Shown here: in pieces, positions 19,179 through 26,922 of the stretch
How positions within the stretch are numbered: the first letter of the stretch is position 1
Layout of the letters: the number at the start of each line of letters is the position of its first letter
NCBI GenBank assembly: GCA_051000395.1
Contig: JBPCOI010000093.1
Coordinates: forward strand, 1 to 27,508
Length of the DNA: 27,508 nt
Direction of reading: 5' to 3'
DNA from: JBPCOI01 sp051000395
GTDB taxonomy: Bacteria > Actinomycetota > Actinomycetes > Mycobacteriales > Jatrophihabitantaceae
Notes under the pieces: generated by a model
Seen by the model: the letters and a program-made list of their open reading frames with translations, nothing else
Database searches by the model: none
What the model was told of the DNA's origin: nothing
Made by a program: the position numbers and the translations under genes

Positions 19179-20075
19179 GTGAGCGAACGCCGCCTGCTGC
19201 TGGTCCATGCCCACCCCGACGACGAGACGATCGGCTCCGGCGCGACGATGGCGCGCTACGCGGCAGCCGGCGCGCACGTCACGCTGCTCACCTGCACGCT
19301 TGGTGAGCTCGGCGAGATCCTCGTCCCCGAGCTCGAGGGGCTGGCGGCCGAGCGCGGCGACCAGCTGGGCGGCTACCGCATCGGTGAGCTGGCCGAGGCG
19401 ATGCGGGCGCTCGGGATCACCGATCACCGCTTCCTCGGCGCCCCGGGCCGGTGGCGCGACAGCGGCATGATGGGCACGCCCGGCAACGAGGATCCCCGGG
19501 CTTTCTGGCGCTGCGCCGAGGATCGGGGCGCCTTCGACGAGGCCGTGTCGCAGGCCGTCGCGGTGATTCGTGAGGTTCGCCCGCAGGTGCTCGTCACCTA
19601 TGACGAGAACGGCGGTTACGGGCACCCGGACCACATAATGGCGCACCGGGTGGCGATGGCCGCGGCCGATCGCGCCGGCGAGCCCGGCGGACCGGGCGAG
19701 GCGTGGCGGATCGAGAAGATCTACTGGGGTGCAGTACCGCGTTCGGTGCTGCAGCGCGGCATCGACGCGCTGAAGCAGTCCGGGCAGCACGGGTTCTTCG
19801 GCGTCGACAGCGCCGAAGAACTTCCGTTCGGCAACGACGACGCGCAGGTGAGCACAGCGATCGACGCACGCGCACACGCTGAGGCGAAGCAGGCCGCGAT
19901 GCGCGCGCACGCCACCCAGATCGCCGTGGACGGCCCGTTCTTCGCGCTGTCGAACAACGTCGGACTGGAGGTCATGGGCACCGAGTACTTCCGTCTCGTC
20001 CGCGGAACGCTGGGAGCCGACCGCGACGCCGACGGACGCGAGGACGACCTGTTCGCCGGGATCCCCACGCGATGA
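19179..20075 (+). CDS. mshB: N-acetyl-GlcN-inositol deacetylase, mycothiol synthesis
   Basis: The 298-residue protein is a LmbE/PIG-L deacetylase with the metal site in HAHPDDE (His12, Asp14, Asp15) and GYGHPDH (His149, Asp151, His152). Length and landmarks such as RWRDSGMMGTPGNEDPRAFW match MshB. MshB removes the acetyl group from N-acetylglucosaminyl-inositol, an early step of mycothiol, the main thiol of actinobacteria. The gene overlaps a small membrane protein gene by ATGA, the same pairing as Rv1170-Rv1171 in M. tuberculosis. The mycothiol-conjugate amidase Mca is related, but the sequence and its neighbour favour MshB. Confidence 0.92.
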   Translation: MSERRLLLVHAHPDDETIGSGATMARYAAAGAHVTLLTCTLGELGEILVPELEGLAAERGDQLGGYRIGELAEAMRALGITDHRFLGAPGRWRDSGMMGTPGNEDPRAFWRCAEDRGAFDEAVSQAVAVIREVRPQVLVTYDENGGYGHPDHIMAHRVAMAAADRAGEPGGPGEAWRIEKIYWGAVPRSVLQRGIDALKQSGQHGFFGVDSAEELPFGNDDAQVSTAIDARAHAEAKQAAMRAHATQIAVDGPFFALSNNVGLEVMGTEYFRLVRGTLGADRDADGREDDLFAGIPTR

Positions 20076-20497
20076 GCCGCGCCGCGCTCAACTGGCTCGG
20101 CGTCGCGCTGGTGTGCGGGTGCGCGGTGCTGGCCGCGGTGCTGGAGCTGATGTTCGTCCCCCTCTACGCCGGTGGCGCGCTCGTCCCCGTGAGCGTCCTG
20201 TTCGCGGTGGCGAGCAACGTGGCCTTCCCGAGGCTGGCCCGCGAACTGCTCGACTCCACGATCGCCACGGTGGCGCCCTTCGCGGCGTGGCTGGTCCCGA
20301 TGCTGGTGCTGTCGATGACGCCGCGCTCGGAGGGCGACGTGCTGGTGAGCGGGACCGGCGGCCAGCAGTGGGTGTTCTACGGCGTCCTGCTCGGCGGGGC
20401 GATCGCCGGCACCGCCACCGCGGTACTGAGCACCGGGCCCGCTCGGATGCCGACCGAGCGCGGTCACCCGCTGCCGGCGCGGCGGCTCAGCAGGTGA
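20072..20497 (+). CDS. four-helix membrane protein coupled to mshB
   Basis: The 141-residue protein has four hydrophobic stretches (about 8-28, 32-50, 62-82, 97-118) and a short basic C-terminus; no catalytic motif is seen. ATG overlaps the mshB stop (ATGA). A small membrane protein next to mshB is conserved in actinobacteria (Rv1171 in M. tuberculosis), but its function is unknown. Its 3' end overlaps the convergent acetyltransferase gene by 11 bases. Confidence 0.85.
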   Translation: MSRAALNWLGVALVCGCAVLAAVLELMFVPLYAGGALVPVSVLFAVASNVAFPRLARELLDSTIATVAPFAAWLVPMLVLSMTPRSEGDVLVSGTGGQQWVFYGVLLGGAIAGTATAVLSTGPARMPTERGHPLPARRLSR

Positions 20498-21455
20498 TCG
20501 GCACCGCTTCGGCACCTGGGTCGAGGCGGTAGCGGTAGTCGTGGTGCGGCAGGTAGCCCAGCCCCTCGTACAGCGCGAGCGCGGGCGGGTTGTCCGCCGA
20601 GACCTGCAGGTAGGCGCGGGTGGCGGCGTGGGCAGCTCCCCAGGCGTGCAACGCTGCCATGATCGCGCGGGCCAGCCCGTGCCGGCGCGAGGACGGGTCG
20701 ACCGCCACGGCACTCACGCCCAGCCAGCCGTCGTCGAGCACGCCGCGGCCGATCGCGGCCGTGCCCCCGTCCTGCACGAGCGAAGCGAAGACCACGCGGT
20801 CGTGGCGGGTGAGCAGCCTGCGCGCCGCCGGCGCGAGCCCGGCTCCGTTGCGGTAATGCGCCAGCCAGGCGTCGTCCGGCTCCGGTGCGAGGCCGACGTG
20901 GGCGGCTGCGGACGTGGCTGGCTCGGGCAGCGTGTCCAGCCGCGCGGTCAGGACGTGGACGTCGGGCGACGCGGCCCAACCCCGCTCGGCCAGCTCGGCG
21001 TCGAGCAGCCGCCGCGCCTCGCACGGCACCTGCAGCCGCAGCGGCAAACCCCGCTCGGCGTACCAGGAGCGCGCGGCTCGGAGCGCCTCGTCCAGCGGCA
21101 GGCCGGGCGCGTGCAGCGGCAGTACCGAGTTCGCCCGTGCGGTGCAGCCGTCAGCCGCGCGCAGCAGCCAGCCGCCGAGCGCCCCGGTCTGCTCTGCGCG
21201 CCAGCCCGCGGCGGCCACCGCCTCCAGCGCCAACTCGTCGGCCGTCGACGGCGGCACCAGCCGGGCGATGGCCACGTCGGCCAGCGCCACGTCCACCGTG
21301 GCGTGCCGCGTCTGGATCCGCGCGTGCTCGTCCTGCACGGCGAGCAGGTCCCCCACGACGTCGCCGAACAGCGCCCGTCCGTTCGCGCCGTGGCCGAGCT
21401 CACGTCGCACGCTCACCCGGCGACCCACCCAGCTACGCTCCAGCACGAGCGGCAT
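20487..21455 (-). CDS. GNAT acetyltransferase with N-terminal SH3-like domain
   Basis: The 322-residue protein has a C-terminal GNAT domain: the beta4 strand LGVSAVAVDPSSRRHGLA (245-262) holds the acetyl-CoA pyrophosphate loop RRHGLA, and NPPALALYEGLGYLPHHDY (289-307) is the usual end of the fold. The first 70 residues (VGRRVSVRREL through VALADVAIARLVPP) form a small beta domain found in the actinobacterial family often annotated as CG3035-type N-acetylglutamate synthase. That would be the first step of arginine synthesis, but the assignment rests on memory of the domain pattern. ATG at 21455 has no ribosome site. The gene diverges from the ferredoxin gene. Confidence 0.85.
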   Translation of the reverse strand: MPLVLERSWVGRRVSVRRELGHGANGRALFGDVVGDLLAVQDEHARIQTRHATVDVALADVAIARLVPPSTADELALEAVAAAGWRAEQTGALGGWLLRAADGCTARANSVLPLHAPGLPLDEALRAARSWYAERGLPLRLQVPCEARRLLDAELAERGWAASPDVHVLTARLDTLPEPATSAAAHVGLAPEPDDAWLAHYRNGAGLAPAARRLLTRHDRVVFASLVQDGGTAAIGRGVLDDGWLGVSAVAVDPSSRRHGLARAIMAALHAWGAAHAATRAYLQVSADNPPALALYEGLGYLPHHDYRYRLDPGAEAVPITC

Positions 21456-21521
21456 ACTAGACGGCAGTTGCCCGCTTCTGACCGGACGTTGCCGACAAGA
21501 CCCGCCCCCGGAGGGACCGCA

Positions 21522-21848
21522 GTGACGTATGTGATCGCCGAGCCGTGTGTGGACGTGATCGACAAGGCATGCATCGAGGAGTGCCCCGTCGACTGCATCT
21601 ACGAGGGCGGCCGGATGCTCTACATCCACCCGGACGAGTGCGTCGACTGCGGCGCCTGCGAACCGGTCTGCCCGGTCGAGGCGATCTTCTACGAGGACGA
21701 CCTACCGGAGAAGTGGCACGACTACACGCAGGCGAACGTCGACTTCTTCGACGAGCTGGGCTCGCCGGGCGGTGCGTCCAAGGTCGGCAAGACCGACAGC
21801 GACCCGGAACCGATCAAGTCCCTTCCGCCGCAGGGCGACGTGCACTGA
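21522..21848 (+). CDS. fdxA: seven-iron ferredoxin
   Basis: The 108-residue protein has cysteines at 9, 17, 21, 25, 40, 43, 46 and 50. By comparison with Azotobacter FdI, Cys9, Cys17 and Cys50 should hold a 3Fe-4S cluster, and Cys21, Cys40, Cys43 and Cys46 a 4Fe-4S cluster. The extra free Cys that FdI has at position 11 is absent. The acidic C-terminal tail is typical of the FdxA/FdxC group, low-potential electron carriers in the cytosol. GTG at 21522 has GGAGGG six bases upstream. In many actinobacteria this gene is followed by dapC; here the convergent lysozyme-like gene begins after 2 bases instead. Confidence 0.95.
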   Translation: MTYVIAEPCVDVIDKACIEECPVDCIYEGGRMLYIHPDECVDCGACEPVCPVEAIFYEDDLPEKWHDYTQANVDFFDELGSPGGASKVGKTDSDPEPIKSLPPQGDVH

Positions 21849-21850
21849 GT

Positions 21851-22678
21851 TCAGGCCTGGTACAGCGTCGCGACCACGGCCGTCGTGCCTGCTGACGAGG
21901 ACGCCCAGCCCCCTGCGCGGCTCCACTGCTTGCCCGAGTACGCGACGCGCTCGATGCCCAAGCGGTCGGCGTTCGCGACGAACCAGGCCGCCGTCTGCCA
22001 CGACGCGCCGGGCACGCGCACGGACGGCCCCGAGACGACCGGCGGGTTGACGGGCAGGTCCTTACGCACCTGGGTGGCGACCGTTGCGCCGAGGGCAACC
22101 TTCGTGGGTTTGGCGAAACTGCAGCTGATCGCAGCCGGCTTGTGGCCCTGCAGCGCGTCGGCCAGTGCCTGAGCTTCTTCCTCGTGCTGGGCGTAGGCGC
22201 TGCCGTCCGCGGACACCTGCACCTCCTGCACGGCGGCGGCGACCGACATCGTCTGCCAGTTCGGGATCTTCACCAGGTGCTGCAGGAACTCCGTGGTCGC
22301 CTCGAACACGTCGTTGAGCGGCGCGGCCTTGAAGTCACCCCAGCCCTGCGACGGGCGCTGCTGCAGCACCCCGACCGAGTCGCGGTCGCCGGCGCCGGGC
22401 GGCAGGTTGCGCAGCTTGCTCTCCTGCAGCCCGGCAGCCAGCACGAGGACGGCGGCCCGCTCGGGCAGCGCGGTCGGGAACTTGCTGACCGCCCCGACCA
22501 TCGTCGAGGCGACGGCGGCCTGCGCCGGGTCGAGGTCGAATGAACCCACCGTGCACTGATCGGAGGCGAAACTCGCAGCCGCCACCCGCCAGAGCGCCCG
22601 GATGCCGAAGAAGCCCCCGACGAGGACGGCGACGAGGACGGCCGCGACGATGGGAAGGCGCTTGCGGGAGGTGGACAT
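21851..22678 (-). CDS. membrane-anchored lysozyme-like protein
   Basis: The 275-residue protein has a short basic N-terminus and a single membrane span (about 9-27), and the rest is extracytoplasmic. Residues 75-115 (AAVLVLAAGLQESKLRNLPP, then DRDSVGVLQQRPSQGWG) resemble the Glu-containing core of lysozyme-like and transglycosylase folds, with Glu86 as candidate catalytic residue. Cys42 and a second Cys near 215 could form a disulfide. Similar actinobacterial proteins are usually left as hypothetical or mislabelled heavy metal transporter. The ATG lies 4 bases after the dapD stop, so it is probably in a dapD operon, which links it to cell-wall building. Catalysis is unproven. Confidence 0.8.
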   Translation of the reverse strand: MSTSRKRLPIVAAVLVAVLVGGFFGIRALWRVAAASFASDQCTVGSFDLDPAQAAVASTMVGAVSKFPTALPERAAVLVLAAGLQESKLRNLPPGAGDRDSVGVLQQRPSQGWGDFKAAPLNDVFEATTEFLQHLVKIPNWQTMSVAAAVQEVQVSADGSAYAQHEEEAQALADALQGHKPAAISCSFAKPTKVALGATVATQVRKDLPVNPPVVSGPSVRVPGASWQTAAWFVANADRLGIERVAYSGKQWSRAGGWASSSAGTTAVVATLYQA

Positions 22679-22682
22679 CGAG

Positions 22683-23639
22683 CTAGTCGTTGGCGTGCAG
22701 CGCGTCGTTGAGCGCGACCGCGGGCGCCTCGCGGGGATGGGCTTCCAGCGCACCGGTGACGCTGTTGCGCCAGAACTGCAAGCCGGGTAGGCCGGAGAGT
22801 TCGGCAGCCTTGACCGCGCTGCCGTCGGGCAGCGTCAGCTTCGAGCCTGCGGTGACGTACGTGCCGGCGGCCACGACGCAGTCGTCGCCGAGGCTGATGC
22901 CGATGCCGGCGTTGGCGCCGACCAGGCAGCGCCGGCCGACCGCGATGCGCTCGGTGCCGCCTCCGGACAGCGTGCCCATGATCGACGCGCCGCCGCCGAT
23001 GTCCGAGCCGTCCCCGACGACGACGCCCGCCGAGATCCGTCCCTCGATCATTGCCGCGCCGAGCGTGCCCGCGTTGTAGTTCACGAAACCCTCGTGCATG
23101 ACGGTGGTGCCGGGGGCGAGGTGCGCGCCGAGGCGGACGCGGTCGGCGTCGGCGATGCGCACGCCGGACGGGACGACGTAGTCGGTCATCCGCGGGAACT
23201 TGTCCACCCCCAGCACCTGCAGCGGCCCCTTGCGGCGCATGGTGAGGCGGGTCTGCTCGAAGTTCTCCACGGCACAGGGGCCGGCGCTCGTCCACACCAC
23301 ATTGGGAAGCACGCTGAAGATCCCGTCGAGGTTGAGACCATGGGGCGCGACCAGCCGATGCGAGAGCAGGTGCAGGCGCAGGTAGGCGTCGGGCACCGAG
23401 GCGGGGGCTACGTCCAGGTCGATCTCGCAGAGCAGCACGTCGATGCGCACGCCGCGGTCGCGGACGTTGTCGCGCGAGCCGGTCAGCGTCGCGAGCTCGT
23501 GATCGGCGCTGGCGGTGGACGGCGCCGAACCGAGTCCCGGCACGGGATACCAGGTGTCGAGCACCTGGCCGTCGGTGCCGCCGCCTACCACGGCGGTCGC
23601 GAGGCCGTAGCCCCAGGCCTTCCTGCTCTGCGCGTTCAC
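22683..23639 (-). CDS. dapD: tetrahydrodipicolinate N-succinyltransferase
   Basis: The 318-residue protein has the length and landmarks of the actinobacterial DapD. Its N-terminus reads AWGYGLATAVVGG and DTWYPVPGLG. Left-handed beta-helix hexapeptides run from about 175 (for example GAHLAPGTTVMHEGFVNYNA, GAAMIEGRISAGVVVGDGSD), and the C-terminal part ends in AELSGLPGLQFWRN. It transfers succinyl from succinyl-CoA to tetrahydrodipicolinate in lysine and diaminopimelate synthesis. GTG at 23639 is chosen: no ribosome site is present, but TAGGGT lies 7 bases upstream. It diverges from dapE, the same order as Rv1201c-Rv1202. Confidence 0.95.
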   Translation of the reverse strand: MNAQSRKAWGYGLATAVVGGGTDGQVLDTWYPVPGLGSAPSTASADHELATLTGSRDNVRDRGVRIDVLLCEIDLDVAPASVPDAYLRLHLLSHRLVAPHGLNLDGIFSVLPNVVWTSAGPCAVENFEQTRLTMRRKGPLQVLGVDKFPRMTDYVVPSGVRIADADRVRLGAHLAPGTTVMHEGFVNYNAGTLGAAMIEGRISAGVVVGDGSDIGGGASIMGTLSGGGTERIAVGRRCLVGANAGIGISLGDDCVVAAGTYVTAGSKLTLPDGSAVKAAELSGLPGLQFWRNSVTGALEAHPREAPAVALNDALHAND

Positions 23640-23646
23640 GCCTGCC

Positions 23647-23652
23647 ACCCTA
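23647..23652 (-). promoter_or_regulatory. -10 box of a probable leaderless dapD promoter
   Basis: TAGGGT on the minus strand is 7 bases before the dapD GTG. Only 55 bases separate the dapD and dapE start codons, so the two promoters must overlap in their -35 regions. Their activity may be mutually limiting. Confidence 0.5.
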
Positions 23653-23680
23653 ACCAGCGCGGAGCCCGTCCCGGTGCGCG

Positions 23681-23686
23681 TAGCCT
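23681..23686 (+). promoter_or_regulatory. -10 box of a probable leaderless dapE promoter
   Basis: TAGCCT lies 8 bases before the dapE GTG, with only a T/C run between and no ribosome site. It faces the dapD box 28 bases away on the other strand. No -35 consensus is seen for either. Confidence 0.5.
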
Positions 23687-23694
23687 TTCCCCCC

Positions 23695-24759
23695 GTGCTC
23701 GACCTCAGCCTGGACGCGGGCGCGATGACCGCCGCGCTCGTCGACGTGGCCTCGGTGTCGGGAGAGGAAGCAGAGCTGGCCGGGCTCGTCGAGACCGCCC
23801 TGCGTGGCTGCGCGTCGCTGGTCGTGGAACGTGACGGCAACGTGGTGCTCGCGCGTACCTCCCTCGGGCGTGCGCAGCGGGTGGTGCTGGCCGGGCACCT
23901 GGACACGGTCCCGATCGCCGGCAACGTGCCCTCGCGCGTCGACGGGGAGCTGCTCTACGGCTGCGGGAGCTCGGACATGAAGTCCGGGGTGGCGGTGATG
24001 CTTCGTCTGGCGCACCTGGTCGGCACGGGAGCGCTCGACCCGCGGGTTGACCTGAGCTGGGTCTGCTACGACTGCGAGGAGGTCGACTCGGCGCGCAACG
24101 GGCTCGGGCGCCTCGCGCGCGAGCGTCCGGGCGTGCTCGCCGGCGAGCTGGCGATCTTGCTCGAACCGACGTACGGCGTCGTCGAGGGCGGTTGCCAGGG
24201 GACGCTGCGGGCGCGGGTGCGGACGTCCGGGGTGCGGGCGCACAGCGCGCGGTCGTGGCTCGGCGTCAACGCGATCCATGCGGCCGCGCCGGTGCTGGCG
24301 CGCCTTGCCGCCTACCCCGCGCGGGAGGTCGCTGTGGACGGGTTGGACTACCACGAAGGGCTCAACGCGGTGGCGATCAACGGCGGCGTCGCCGGCAATG
24401 TCATCCCGGACGAGTGCACCGTGGACGTCAACTTCCGCTACGCGCCGGACCGGTCCGCGGCGGCGGCCGAGCAGCACGTGCGCGAGGTGTTCGACGGGTT
24501 CGCCGTGGAGGTGCTCGACTCGGCGCCGGCGGCTCGTCCCGGCCTGGACTCGCCGCTACCACAAGCCGTCGTGGCGGCGGTGGGCGGCGAGCCCCGCGCC
24601 AAGCTCGGCTGGACGGACGTCGCGCGCTTCGGCGAGCTGGGAATACCGGCGGTGAACTTCGGGCCGGGCGACCCGAACCTCGCGCACAAGCCGGAGGAGC
24701 ACGTCGAGCTGCGCCGCGTCAGCGAGGCCGAGGCGGCGCTCGTCCGGTTCCTGCGGTGA
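23695..24759 (+). CDS. dapE: succinyl-diaminopimelate desuccinylase
   Basis: The 354-residue M20 metallopeptidase has the metal-site blocks LAGHLDTVP, YGCGSSDMKSG and the Glu-Glu pair in CEEVDSARNG. The dimerisation domain contains RAHSARSWLGVNAIH, and the C-terminal block is HKPEEHVELR. It removes succinate from N-succinyl-LL-diaminopimelate, one step before the diaminopimelate used for lysine and peptidoglycan. Length equals the M. tuberculosis enzyme as I recall it. GTG at 23695 lies 8 bases after a TAGCCT box; an earlier in-frame GTG (23674) would leave the promoter inside the gene. The stop overlaps the MOSC gene start (TGATG). Confidence 0.95.
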   Translation: MLDLSLDAGAMTAALVDVASVSGEEAELAGLVETALRGCASLVVERDGNVVLARTSLGRAQRVVLAGHLDTVPIAGNVPSRVDGELLYGCGSSDMKSGVAVMLRLAHLVGTGALDPRVDLSWVCYDCEEVDSARNGLGRLARERPGVLAGELAILLEPTYGVVEGGCQGTLRARVRTSGVRAHSARSWLGVNAIHAAAPVLARLAAYPAREVAVDGLDYHEGLNAVAINGGVAGNVIPDECTVDVNFRYAPDRSAAAAEQHVREVFDGFAVEVLDSAPAARPGLDSPLPQAVVAAVGGEPRAKLGWTDVARFGELGIPAVNFGPGDPNLAHKPEEHVELRRVSEAEAALVRFLR

Positions 24760-25292
24760 TGGTCGTCGCGGTCGGCCGCGACCGGGTGCACGCCTTCAGC
24801 AAGCCAGCCGCCGACACGATCACGCTGGTCGCCGGGCTGGGGGTGGACGGCGACGCCCACTACGGCGCGACGGTGCAGCACTGCTCGCGGGTCGCGCGCG
24901 ACCCCTCGCAACCGAACCTGCGGCAGGTGCACCTGATCCACGCCGAATTGCACGACGAACTTGCCGCACGTGGGTTTACGGTCCGTCCCGGTGACATGGG
25001 AGAGAACGTCACCACCCGCGGCGTCGATCTACTCGGCCTGCCGAGCGGCACCCGGCTGCATCTCGGCGCGAAGGCGGTCGTCGAGGTGAGCGGCCTGCGC
25101 AATCCGTGCACGCAACTGGACCGCTTCCGGCACGGCCTGATGGCGGCCGTCCTGGACCGCGACGCCGACGGTGCCGTCGTGCGCAAGGCCGGGGTGATGG
25201 CGGTGGTGCTCGCCGGCGGACCGGTACGGGCCGGAGACCGCATCGAGGTGCAGCTGCCGGCCGGTCCGCACCGGCCGCTGCAACCGGTCTGA
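24759..25292 (+). CDS. MOSC domain protein
   Basis: The 177-residue protein is a stand-alone MOSC domain with GDMGENVTTRG (78-88) and the conserved cysteine in RNPCTQLDRF (Cys117). MOSC domains, named after molybdenum cofactor sulfurase, bind molybdenum cofactor or carry sulfur to it; stand-alone members such as YiiM reduce N-hydroxylated compounds. The gene is coupled to dapE by a one-base overlap (TGATG). That gives it dapE expression but no obvious metabolic link. No partner reductase lies nearby. Confidence 0.9.
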   Translation: MVVAVGRDRVHAFSKPAADTITLVAGLGVDGDAHYGATVQHCSRVARDPSQPNLRQVHLIHAELHDELAARGFTVRPGDMGENVTTRGVDLLGLPSGTRLHLGAKAVVEVSGLRNPCTQLDRFRHGLMAAVLDRDADGAVVRKAGVMAVVLAGGPVRAGDRIEVQLPAGPHRPLQPV

Positions 25293-25341
25293 GCCGCGCC
25301 TGCACGCGGTGTGCGTCCGCTCGCGCCCGCCGGCGGCCCGA

Positions 25342-25347
25342 TAACCT
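25342..25347 (+). promoter_or_regulatory. -10 box of a probable leaderless LOG-gene promoter
   Basis: TAACCT lies 8 bases before the ATG of the LOG-family gene, and no ribosome site is present between. The pattern matches the other TAnnnT boxes found next to start codons in this window. Confidence 0.5.
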
Positions 25348-25355
25348 GCCGATCC

Positions 25356-26171
25356 ATGACCTCCGACGGCAGCGCTCGCACCGAACACCAGCGCGGGCCG
25401 GTGCTGTTTCGCCGCGGCCAGATCCAGGCGGGCACCACCGACCAGCGGCTGCTCGACTCCCGCGGACCGTCCGAGTGGGTGCACACCGACCCGTGGCGCG
25501 TGCTGCGGATCCAGAGCGAGTTCGTGGAGGGATTCGGGTTGCTGGCCGAACTGCCGGCAGCGGTCTCGGTCTTCGGCTCAGCGCGCACCGCGCCGGAACA
25601 CCCCGAGTACGCCGCGGGCATCGCGCTGGGCGCCGCTCTGGCCAGGGCCGGCTTCGCGGTGATCACCGGCGGCGGTCCCGGTGCCATGGAGGCGGTGAAC
25701 CGGGGAGCCTCCGAGGCCGGTGGTGTGTCGGTGGGGCTGGGCATCGAGCTTCCGTTCGAGCAGCGGCTCAACGACTGGGTCGACGTCGGCATCAACTTCC
25801 GTTACTTCTTCGCCCGCAAGACCATGTTCGTCAAGTACGCGCAGGCATTCGTGATCATGCCGGGCGGCTTCGGCACGCTGGATGAGACCTTCGAGGCGCT
25901 GACGCTGGTGCAGACCCGCAAGGTGACCCGCTTCCCGGTGCTGCTGTACGGCACCGCTTACTGGCAGGGGCTGCTCGACTGGCTGCGCAGCTCGGTGCTG
26001 CCTGCCGGCAAGATCGGCACGCCCGATCTAGAGCTGGTACACGTCACCGACGACGTCGACGAGATCGTCGCGCGGATCGTGGAATCCGCTGACGAGCGTT
26101 CGGCGCAAGGGGCAGCGGAGGAACGTGCCGTCGCTGACGGCGCGCGCACCGGATCGCACGACGGGCAGTAA
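25356..26171 (+). CDS. LOG-family protein (TIGR00730 type)
   Basis: The 271-residue protein has the Rossmann-like lysine decarboxylase-like fold with GGGPGAMEA (105-113), Arg154-Lys155 and PGGFGTLDE (169-177), the active-site signature of cytokinin riboside phosphate phosphoribohydrolases. Members cleave AMP-type nucleotides to base and ribose phosphate; Rv1869c of M. tuberculosis is the known LOG. This longer subtype with about 65 N-terminal residues matches Rv1205, which sits in the same dapE-folP2 neighbourhood. Old labels such as lysine decarboxylase are misleading despite the nearby lysine genes. ATG at 25356 follows a TAACCT box. The convergent crotonase-fold gene ends 3 bases after its stop. 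Confidence 0.88.
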   Translation: MTSDGSARTEHQRGPVLFRRGQIQAGTTDQRLLDSRGPSEWVHTDPWRVLRIQSEFVEGFGLLAELPAAVSVFGSARTAPEHPEYAAGIALGAALARAGFAVITGGGPGAMEAVNRGASEAGGVSVGLGIELPFEQRLNDWVDVGINFRYFFARKTMFVKYAQAFVIMPGGFGTLDETFEALTLVQTRKVTRFPVLLYGTAYWQGLLDWLRSSVLPAGKIGTPDLELVHVTDDVDEIVARIVESADERSAQGAAEERAVADGARTGSHDGQ

Positions 26172-26174
26172 CTC

Positions 26175-26900
26175 TCAGCCTCCGCAGGAGCGGGGCAGCC
26201 CGGAGCCTTCTCGCTGGAAGCGGGCCAGCTGCTCGTTCTCGTAGGCGACGCGGTGCGCGCTGCGATCGAGCTCGCGGAACATCTGCTTGAGCGCGCGCAC
26301 GCCGACCGCGGATTGCGCAGCTACCGACGCCGCGAGGTCGAGCGCCACCGCTTCGGCCTGCTCGGCAGCCGCGGTGCGGTGCAGCAGGCGAAGGCTGGCG
26401 GCCTCGTCCATGCCGATGGTGCGGCCGGTGAGGACGAGGTCCTTCGCCGCCGCTACGCCGATCAGCGGCGCGAGGCGGGCAGGTCCGACGGGAACGCCGA
26501 GGCGCGCTCCGACCCAAGCCAGCGCGAGGTTGTCGCCGCCGACGCGCAGGTCGCAGCCGGCGGCGATCTCGGCACCGGCGCCGACGCAGTTGCCGACGCA
26601 CACCGCGATCGTCGGCACCGGGAACGCCTCGATCAGGGCGTACATCCTGGTGAACTCGCCCATCCGCGCGATCCCGCCGTCACGATCGAGTCGCTCGCTG
26701 AGATCCGCGCCGGCGCACAACGCCCGGATGCTCGTCGTAGAGATCACCAGCGCGCGCAGGCGCTCGTCGGCGGCCAGCTCCTCGAGCGCGGCGTTGAGGA
26801 CGAGCAGGGTGGCGGTGTCCAGCGCGTTGCGCCGATCCGGGCGGTCCAGCCGCAGCACCTCGATGCCGTCGTTGCGCTCGCGCAGCACGCCACCGGTCAC
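26175..26900 (-). CDS. enoyl-CoA hydratase/isomerase (crotonase) family protein
   Basis: The 241-residue protein has the crotonase fold: RPDRRNALD (20-28), the first oxyanion-hole region ALCAGADLSE (60-69) and CVGNCVGAGAEIAAGCDLRV (101-120) with Glu111 at the first catalytic Glu position. The second position, normally PEI/PEV after FGQ, reads WVGARLGV (129-136), so the second Glu is missing. It may therefore not hydrate enoyl-CoA and could be an isomerase, a hydrolase or another CoA-ester enzyme. GTG at 26900 has no clear ribosome site. It follows the folP2-like gene by 22 bases on the same strand and is probably co-transcribed. Confidence 0.88.
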   Translation of the reverse strand: MTGGVLRERNDGIEVLRLDRPDRRNALDTATLLVLNAALEELAADERLRALVISTTSIRALCAGADLSERLDRDGGIARMGEFTRMYALIEAFPVPTIAVCVGNCVGAGAEIAAGCDLRVGGDNLALAWVGARLGVPVGPARLAPLIGVAAAKDLVLTGRTIGMDEAASLRLLHRTAAAEQAEAVALDLAASVAAQSAVGVRALKQMFRELDRSAHRVAYENEQLARFQREGSGLPRSCGG

Positions 26901-26922
26901 GGCGGACAGTTCACCACACCCG

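Noticed and set aside
25356..26171. Reading the LOG-family gene as lysine decarboxylase because it lies near dapD/dapE.
   Set aside because: GGGPGAMEA and PGGFGTLDE are the LOG phosphoribohydrolase signature; no PLP site is present. The old family name is a misnomer.
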